Shown one piece after another: positions 57,239-64,000 of a stretch of DNA of 64,000 nucleotides. Source of the stretch: Podospora pseudocomata (lineage: Eukaryota; Ascomycota; Sordariomycetes; Sordariales; Podosporaceae). The first letter of the stretch is position 1. Every line of letters begins with the position of its first letter. Where the stretch lies: contig NW_026946363.1 of assembly GCF_035222375.1 (NCBI RefSeq), forward strand, positions 2,232,001 to 2,296,000, written 5' to 3'. The notes beneath the pieces are model-generated. The model worked only from the letters and a program-made list of their open reading frames with translations, made no database searches and was not told the DNA's origin. Made by a program: the position numbers and the translations under genes.

Positions 57239-57685
57239 ATGCAGTTCAAGAGCTTCTTCACCGTCCTGGCCGCCGGCCTCACCATGATGGTCGCCGCCGA
57301 GGAGGACATCACCACCACCGAGACCTCGACCCTCACCCAGACCCAAACCGTCACCATCACGCAGTGCAACCCAACCATCTCCAACTGCCCCGGCCACACC
57401 ACCACCTCTGTCGAGACCTCCACCTCCACCCTCACCACCTGGACCTTCCCCCTCTCCAATTCCACCATCTCGGTCGGTCCCACCGCCACCTCCAAGTTCA
57501 GCATCATCACCTCCCGCCCGGTCGTCACCGAGACCTCCATCGTTGAGGTGCCTGAGGAGCCAACAGGCACCACTCCCGCTCCGGCCGAGTCCAGCGTCGT
57601 CGAGGGCGCCGCCGCCGGCCTCGCCGCCTCGCACGCTACCGTCCTCCTCGGTGTTCTCGGTGCCGGTATTGCTCTCCTCGCTTAA
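57239..57685 (+). CDS. Small Ser/Thr-rich GPI-anchored wall protein
   Basis: Single exon, 148 aa. Signal peptide MQFKSFFTVLAAGLTMMVAAEE (cut near 19-20), then a Thr-rich middle (TTTETSTLTQTQTVTITQ) with one Cys pair (CNPTISNC) and an N-glycosylation site (NSTI), a Pro/Glu spacer, and a C-terminal GPI signal: small residues GAAAGLAASH followed by the hydrophobic ATVLLGVLGAGIALLA. This layout is that of short fungal GPI cell-wall proteins. Its leader is pyrimidine-rich and codon use is C-biased, suggesting high expression. Function beyond wall association cannot be told. Confidence 0.88.
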   Translation: MQFKSFFTVLAAGLTMMVAAEEDITTTETSTLTQTQTVTITQCNPTISNCPGHTTTSVETSTSTLTTWTFPLSNSTISVGPTATSKFSIITSRPVVTETSIVEVPEEPTGTTPAPAESSVVEGAAAGLAASHATVLLGVLGAGIALLA

Positions 57686-60600
57686 AGAAGCAAGACATTG
57701 TTTAACATCTTGTCTTTTTTCTTTTGAAGCGTTCATGATTTTCTAGAGCCATATACCCACCCAAATATACCACCGATATCTTTTTTTTATAAAATAAAAA
57801 ACAAACAAACCACACTTCACCTCCCTTTTTCGATCTGGCCACTGACGATCCGCCTTTGGAGCTGTTTGTCTTTTTTTTTTGGGGGGGGGGGGTTGATTTG
57901 CTTCTTGTTTGCTATTTACAACTTTGCTTCTATTCCCAACATATTTGTCAAATCTTCCACTGGGAAAGGGAAAGTTTGGAGAAATTTCACACTGGCGGAT
58001 TTATTAAGATTTAACCTGGAGGGAAAAAGACTTCTTTTCTATGTGTTTGCTTGCTTGTTGTGTTTTTTTGAGATACCCTAAAGGGAATAGGGGAAAGGGG
58101 GAGGAGGCTACTGGTTGGCGAAGGGGTTGTTGTTTATTTGATGGTCGTCAAGTCAGAGAGTGAGGGAGGGAGGGAGGAAGGGGGGGAGTCAAAACGGGAT
58201 TCTTTTTATTCACAAAACATTTTACCTACTTGCTCTTGTATTTTGTGCATGCATCTGCACGTATACAAGAGATTACGACTATGAAATGAGACAAAAAACT
58301 GATAAAAACCCCTAACTTTTTTGGGCTTTTCCCGTGTTTGGGTGTCTGGTGCAGAAGATGATGTTGTGTTTGATTCGTTGTGGGTGGTAGTTTTAAAGTT
58401 GTTACATAGGTTTAATTAGGGTTTCCCTAGGAGATGGGAAACACTACATAGGACTAGAAATTAGTTTCCGGTTGTGTTCGACTGCTTGGTTCGAGGCGCT
58501 GCGTGTGTGTCAACGGTTCAAGGCCTTGTTTGTGCTCATTCATGTAGTCTCGTCGTCTGTGGTGACTACAACAACTCAAGTCGAAACAAAGCATCAAGCA
58601 CGCTGTTATATTTTCTGTCTCTTAGGCATCTCATTGGAACACTCTCCGTTACATCTCGATCGCCAAGCCTGTACTTTATAGTATATGATTCTCATAGTCA
58701 TGACTGCCTGCCGTCTTGGGCTACCTCTTTATACTTGAAGAAACCGAGTCACCACCAGTCATCATCATCGTCTGATGAGTCAGAGATATCCCCATCAGTG
58801 CTGCTCCCCGTCACCCCATCACGGCACCACAATCACTCTCCTCGTAGTACTGGCACGCGGTTTCGGGTTTCTCGACGTGGTTGTTGCAGTTGCATGCTGG
58901 TTTGTGGTGATGACGGCAGGGATAGGAATGGGTATTCATTGCTTTTGTTTTTCAAGCAGGTGGCAGATGGGTAGCGGCCAGGTTCCAGGTATGATCGAGG
59001 GACTTGAAAGACTTTTGAACTGCTGTTTAGGAGCGCTTGTGTAAGTTGAAGACTTTGAGGTCTATAAAGACATTTCGGCGGCCTTTCATTGTTGATAAAC
59101 ATATGGACCACTCGACGCAGGTGCCAGGAGCAGCTCATGTCCATAGGCACTTCTAAAGAGCAACAACTCAAGGAAAGAAAGAGTTACCAAAGGACAATAA
59201 GTTGATTCTCAAGTCGAAGTTCCCAGTTCCAAGATATCCCTCTATAGCCTTGAGCACCAAAGTCTCTCGCCAATGACCTTCCACCTACACGCCGCTCCTG
59301 TATGCTGACAAAACGACAAACGCTCCAAATAGACAACATAGCTGCTTTTAGAACGAGACACTCTGTTGAACATCCCCCAAATGTCCCCGAAACGGTGGCC
59401 CAACTGACCCATTCTTCAAGACCTGTTCAGACTCCTGAAATTGCCTCAAGTCTGCTGACCATCGGCGAATCCGCAGTGTCCATCCTGACAATGGTCGCAA
59501 AGTGCGATACCGGCAGTGACCATGGCGGTGCACCCATGTTTAGTCTTGTGGTCGCACCATTTATTGGACATGCTGGGAGCTGGGTACTGCGGGACTGCCG
59601 GACACGATAATTAGCTGGCTGAAGCAGCTCCAGAGTCTGAAGACGGCTTTGTGGTACCTTTGATGTTGAGTCGTGGTTTTGACAACGGTGAAGATGGAGA
59701 CAGGGTTGTTTTTAAGCACGGGTGATGAAGGGATCCGCTTTTATAGATCTTAAACTTGGCTGGCAACACTGGCTACAGAAGTCTTCATATTCTTGAAGAG
59801 AACACCCATCTTATACCCCGATTCCCTCCGTGCCACCGGGCTAAGAAGCTTGCCTCCTCGGTCAACCGCACCCGTTTCCCAACCATTCAAACCCCCTATA
59901 TCACTTGCCACCAACTGAGAAAAAGAGGTAGGAAAATCAGAATTTGCTGATAACAAGGCGGGCGAGGCAAGGAAAAAGCTGACGATCCGGATCACGCCCA
60001 TGGCTCTCTCTGTGTGTGTACAAAAGCAAACACGGGGTTACTTGGGTCATCCAGCACCCGATATCGTGACGTTGTTGGACCATCATGGTACACAAGTCAC
60101 CCAGACAACACCCCTTCGACGGATAGCAACACGAGAACACCCTACCTCGGCTGAGTTAGTTCTCGCAACAGCTTGGGATCTTGAAGCACGCTACATATCA
60201 GCATCCTGACATCCTCGGTAGGGCCATGCGTGGGATCCTTTTGGTTCTGGAAGACGCTCAACCCGTCGGTTTCCAGCACGTCCATCTACGGATCTCTCGG
60301 GCTAATATGCTCGACTTGTCAGCCAGGGTATGACAAGGCGAGATGGCGAGCTTCGATATCGGACTCCTGCAGCAGAGCTGGGGAAGGCTTGCAGACGAAT
60401 GACGATAGATCGACGATATGCTTCAGGGGCTGGGGCGTGGTGCGCCTGGATGGACATAATATCAAATGCTTGTCTGCCGGGCATCGGTGAGAACTGTGAT
60501 TTATGAAGTCATTTCGACTATTCGTCCGTGTGCCACCGACCGAGTCCTTGAACAGGGCATAGCTGAGGCGATATTTTGAAGTTCTAATGAAAGGATGATT

Positions 60601-61333
60601 CGTTGGTGCCGCCGCAGTTTTTGAAGCCTCGATTATCTTGTCCAAGGCCTCTCTGCCATTCAAGTCCAGCGATAAGCCCCACATTCCTTATCGCACTGGG
60701 GTCCGAGCTGGGGTGCCCCTCCACTGACTGCTACGCTTTCTGGACCTCTCTCCAAGCTCTCTCGACAGCTCCCTTCTCCCGTCAACATTTGTCTGAAGGC
60801 TTGCTTGCTGTTGATATATATGTCAGTTTGCAGTCAACGACTCCCCTCACACAGCCGAGGAATATCGCTCAAGCCAGTGCTGGCATTCGCTTGGACGCGT
60901 TGGCAGGTGCCAGGCACATGACGACAGAGCATCACCCGCCTCCATCATCGCGAATGGGAGTTGACTGAGATAAGCCGACCGATCCTCCCCGAGGCTCCAG
61001 ATTTGCCCCTCGTACGATCCTAAAATCTGCCTTTTAGCATCGTGGCGTTATACTTTTGTTTCTTATTGCTCCAAACTCACAGGCATTCTTATTTTTATTT
61101 CTTGACCTTGATGAGCAGCCTAGCTGGTGAACTTGTAAACCCCAAATCCACTTCGACGCGGTAACTCTCTCGAACAGACGTCAGCCTATCGCCAGACACG
61201 AGAGCGAAAGCACCGCGAGTCAAGACTACAACGTCGAGCGAAGTGGGATACAGAAAGTGGACGCGACAAACCCCCAACTTTATTCGTACAATCGACACTG
61301 GTTATTCTTCGCATGTGCTGCTGAGCAGCAGGA
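57686..61333. other. Gene-poor 3.6-kb stretch
   Basis: Largest gap in the window. A homopolymer block (T run then G run) lies at about 57869-57892. The longest frames (166 codons at 58474 plus strand, 121 codons at 60684 minus strand) show no signal peptide, domain or splice-supported extension. Long leader, non-coding transcripts or a lineage-specific gene remain possible. Confidence 0.4.
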
Positions 61334-63261
61334 ATGGCTACACGAGGCTACGGTTCGGCCCACGCCCCCATCGAGCTCAGCAGCGATTCTGATTCCGACG
61401 GAGGTTCGTCCGTGAGCGGCAGCGACTACATAGAAAGACAGGACCAAGGGAGACAGGCTCACACTGCCGCGTGCGAGTGGCGGACAGCAAGATTCCACGA
61501 TCGGGAATGCTCACGCTACTGGGATTGTCCGTCGCATGCTGTTGAGCGCGCGCTCTCTGAACATCGTCAGGAAGAGGTACAGGGGCGAGGCGGAGATCAC
61601 GATATGGATGACGGCGAAGAGAGACCTGATCCAGGGGCTGTCTCGCCTCTGAGTGAGGATGATGAGCCTGACCGTGGAGCTGAGGGTAACACAAGGCCGA
61701 GGTCTCCGTCTCCAGAGGTGCCGGCATCTGAGGCTCTGCCGGCTGCCAGAAACTTGAGAACTGAAGTGCCCAACGATTCCGGATATTCGAATGAACAACG
61801 CACAGCATCTGGGGCGAGTGCAGAAAATCCAATCATTGTGGTTAGCAGTCCTGCGGCTGCCTTCCGGAGACAACCCAGGTTCTCAGAGTCAGGGCCAGGG
61901 CCGTCAAGGACAGAACCAAGGCGGACAAGAGACGGTTACACTAGCGTATTACAGGAACAGGATGCGAGTTCAGGTTCCTCCGGTGCTGCCACCCCGAGGC
62001 ACCAACCCCTTCTGCCTTCTCGTGGGGATCCTAGCGGCGAGTTGATACTGCCAAGATGGCAGCCAGACGCTGAAGTGACCTACTGCCCTATATGCAATGC
62101 TCAGTTCAGCATATTTGTTAGAAAACATCATTGCCGGTATGTACTGCTGGTCTGAGCCATGTGGAAACCAAAAGCTGACGGGATCATAGCAAGTGTGGGC
62201 GTGTTGTTTGCGCTTCATGCTCCCCGCACCGCATCACGATACCCTACCAGTATATTGTTCAACCTCCTGGCGCTCCCCGTGTATTCCCGCAAGGAGCCGC
62301 GATGCCGCCTTCGGACCGCGACGGATGGTATCCAAGTCTGAGTGGTGGTGAAAGAGTGAGACTGTGCAATCCGTGTGTGCCAGACCCCAACACCACTCCA
62401 CCGCAAGCCTTGGGAGCGGACAACGGAAATGCAGACACAGCAGAAGGCGCCAGCCCTGGTTCGAACCGGTGGAGCTTCTACTTTGGCGGCGCTCAGCCTG
62501 CACCTACAAGCACCGCTCACGCTAGAAGCAGGAGCGTCACGATGGTAGGTAGCATGGCTAACGCCTTGATCACTTGTCTGCCCCTCTCCTCGCCCGTTGC
62601 TGAACACGAACAACAGCCGCAGCAGCCAGGTGCGCCATCATCCTCACGTCCGCAGAACCTCGCCTACTCGCAAGACACACTGAACCGGATTCTCTCTGGC
62701 ACCCCGCCGGTCTACTTTCCTGCCGCCAGCGGATCAAGTTCCCGTCGTCATCGACCATATCCGGGACCGCAGCGCTACCAGTCTATGCTGAACATGGAGG
62801 GATCATCTTCTACCGTCATGGCTGGCCCGTCAGACTACCATCCGCACAGCTCAAGACAGCTCCCTGCCGCCCCTCAAATTGCCGAAGAAGACGAATGCCC
62901 TGTTTGCCACCGTGAACTACCGCCTCGAACTCTCCCCAACTATGAAACCGTGCGGGAGGCCCACATCAACATGTGCATCACCTCGCACAGCGCATACGGC
63001 GGGACAAGCAGTGCTTCGCCGGGAGAGAACCCGTTACCGCCACCGCCGCCTAGAAGGACGGGGATGTTTCCGTACACGGCCACAGAGAAGGACTGCGTGG
63101 ACTCGGCTGAGTGTTCCATCTGTCTGGAAGAGTTTGAAGTGGGTGTTGCGATGGCGAGGCTGGAGTGCTTGTGCCGGTTCCACAGGGCGTGCATTGGGGC
63201 TTGGTGGGAGAGGCACCCGGGACGGTGTCCAATGCATTCGCACGATGGTTTTGGGTATTAA
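61334..63261 (+). CDS. PIB1: FYVE-RING E3 ubiquitin ligase (Pib1-like)
   Basis: Exons 61334-62136 and 62190-63261 (624 aa). The first 230 residues are acidic and Ser/Pro-rich. The FYVE zinc finger starts CPICNAQF near 251 and, across the intron, reads RKHHCRKCGRVVCASCSPHRI, the PI3P-binding core. A further CPVCHREL near 504 and a C-terminal RING follow: CSICLEEF (near 576) ... ECLCRFHRACIGAWW ... CPMH. The CLC and CPxH substitutions are typical of Pib1 and ZNRF-type RINGs. By family it ubiquitinates cargo on endosomes and vacuoles. The stretch 62545-62616 (GTAGGT...ACAG, 72 nt, in frame) could be an optional intron, giving 600 aa. Confidence 0.85.
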
Positions 63262-63549
63262 TGGTCTTTTTTTTTTCTCCTTTTGTTTCCGGTTTGCATC
63301 TGCGTCGTCGTTGACTGGGTTTGGTGTGTTGGCATTTTTGAAGAAGTTTTGGGAAGGCGTTTTTAGTTTTTCAGATACCATTCACTGCTGCCCGTGTGTT
63401 TTTTCTTGAGAGGGTTGTAGATGACTTTGATGTTGTGAATCAGCGATCATAGTAGTTTGACAAGCGAAGATTGTGTGTGTGTGTGTGTGTGTGTATGTTG
63501 ACCAAATAGTTTATTTGCTGCTGTCTTGTAAATCCATACAATAATACCT
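63262..63549. other. Convergent 3' region with GT microsatellite
   Basis: 288 bp between two stops; GT repeat at about 63472-63494. No gene seen. Confidence 0.5.
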
Positions 63550-64000
63550 CTAAGAATCCTCCCTCCGCCCCAAATCCTCCTTCCCCAACGCCTCCGGCCC
63601 AAAGCTCAGGGGAAGTAGTTCCTTTAGTCTGAGGACCGCGTAACCGTTCTCACCGTCGAACATGATGATTGGAATTTCTACGGAGCAAAACTCGCGGATG
63701 GCCTGTCGGCACATGCCGCAGGGGGAGGCTGGGGGGGAGATGTCTGTTGCTACTGCTATGGCTTTGAACTCTAGGGTTTTGGAGGCCCAGGAGATGGAGT
63801 TGGGGGGGTGGACGGTGGTGACGGCTTTACAGAGGGCGGTGCGCTCTGCGCAGGTTGTGACGGGGTAGGAGGCGTTTTCTACGTTCGCGCCTGTGATGAT
63901 GAGACTGGTTTGGGTGAGGAGGGCGGCTCCTGCGGGGGGGAGTGGGGTTAGTCAAGGGGAATGGGAGGGGGAGGGAAGGAACTTGCCGACGCGGAATTTG
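63550..64000 (-). CDS. CDD1: Cytidine deaminase (partial, cut by window end)
   Basis: Exons visible: up to 63987 (first one incomplete at the window edge) and 63929-63550. Spliced, it reads KFRVGAALLTQT...ITGANVENASYPVTTCAERTALCKAV...ISPPASPCGMCRQAIREFC: the zinc site uses Cys-Ala-Glu and the PCGMC pair, the hallmark of tetrameric CDA, which converts cytidine to uridine in pyrimidine salvage. The C-terminus ends in LLPLSFGPEALGKEDLGRREDS. The intron 63930-63986 starts GCAAGT and ends GCAG, a GC-AG intron needed to form FRVGAALL. The N-terminus lies outside the window. Confidence 0.93.

Noticed and set aside
58474-58974. 166-codon frame in the 57.7-61.3 kb gap
   Set aside because: No domain, signal peptide or codon bias like that of neighbouring genes.
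59302-59610. ORF starting MLTKRQT, like the KRQT of array copy 3
   Set aside because: The resemblance covers six residues only; no signal peptide and no six-cysteine spacing follow.
60319-60684. 121-codon minus-strand frame starting MWGLSLDLNG
   Set aside because: Protein-like for about 25 residues, then no feature; no splice signals or family support.

Overview
The window is nuclear DNA from a filamentous ascomycete, most probably a sordariomycete (Sordariales-like). The evidence is short introns (about 48-80 bp) with GTAAGT/GTATGT-type donors and CTAAC branch sites, an mRNA-like gene density of one gene per 2-3 kb on both strands, and fungal proteins such as Ade2 with fused PurK/PurE, Cgr1, Pex4, Pex6, an Mnn9/Anp1-type mannosyltransferase, a GH125 mannosidase and a Pib1-like FYVE-RING protein. 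Exon structures below were built by hand; each complete multi-exon model was checked for an intact reading frame.

Layout. 0-7.7 kb: cyclin (Pch1/cyclin T-K type), DUS4 and ADE2 (divergent pair), TMEM70-like mitochondrial membrane protein. 7.7-12.3 kb: accessory island between conserved genes, holding a tandem array of small secreted six-cysteine proteins (three intact, one that looks degenerate). 12.3-23 kb: Tat-SF1/Cus2 splicing factor, RPN13, Mnn9/Anp1-type mannosyltransferase, PEX4, a 954-residue disordered protein. 23-26.3 kb: no gene recognised. 26.3-33.5 kb: CGR1, a coiled-coil tail-anchored protein, a PX/PXB protein. 34.7-42 kb: SDH1, an intron-containing tRNA-Pro(AGG), ADE16/17, and a U6 snRNA gene that carries an mRNA-type intron. 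42.3-54.2 kb: GH125 mannosidase, a steryl-ester-hydrolase-like lipase, PEX6, an SH3BGR-like protein. 55-57.7 kb: a small hypothetical protein and a short GPI-type wall protein. 57.7-61.3 kb: no gene recognised. 61.3-64 kb: FYVE-RING E3 (Pib1-like) and a cytidine deaminase cut by the window end.

Functional links: two purine-biosynthesis genes (ADE2, ADE16/17), two peroxisomal receptor-recycling genes (PEX4, PEX6), two mannan genes (mannosyltransferase, GH125), ubiquitin/proteasome genes (RPN13, PEX4, FYVE-RING) and two splicing components (Cus2-like, U6). They are scattered on both strands and give no sign of a gene cluster.

The two strongest observations are the tandem family of secreted cysteine-rich proteins at 8.5-11.9 kb, whose members share a phase-0 intron just after the first codons and a C-x13-15-C-x6-C-x17-20-C-x2-3-C-x-C spacing, and the spliceosomal intron in U6 snRNA eight nucleotides upstream of its ACAGAGA box. 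Two GC-AG introns (DUS4, cytidine deaminase) are also visible.
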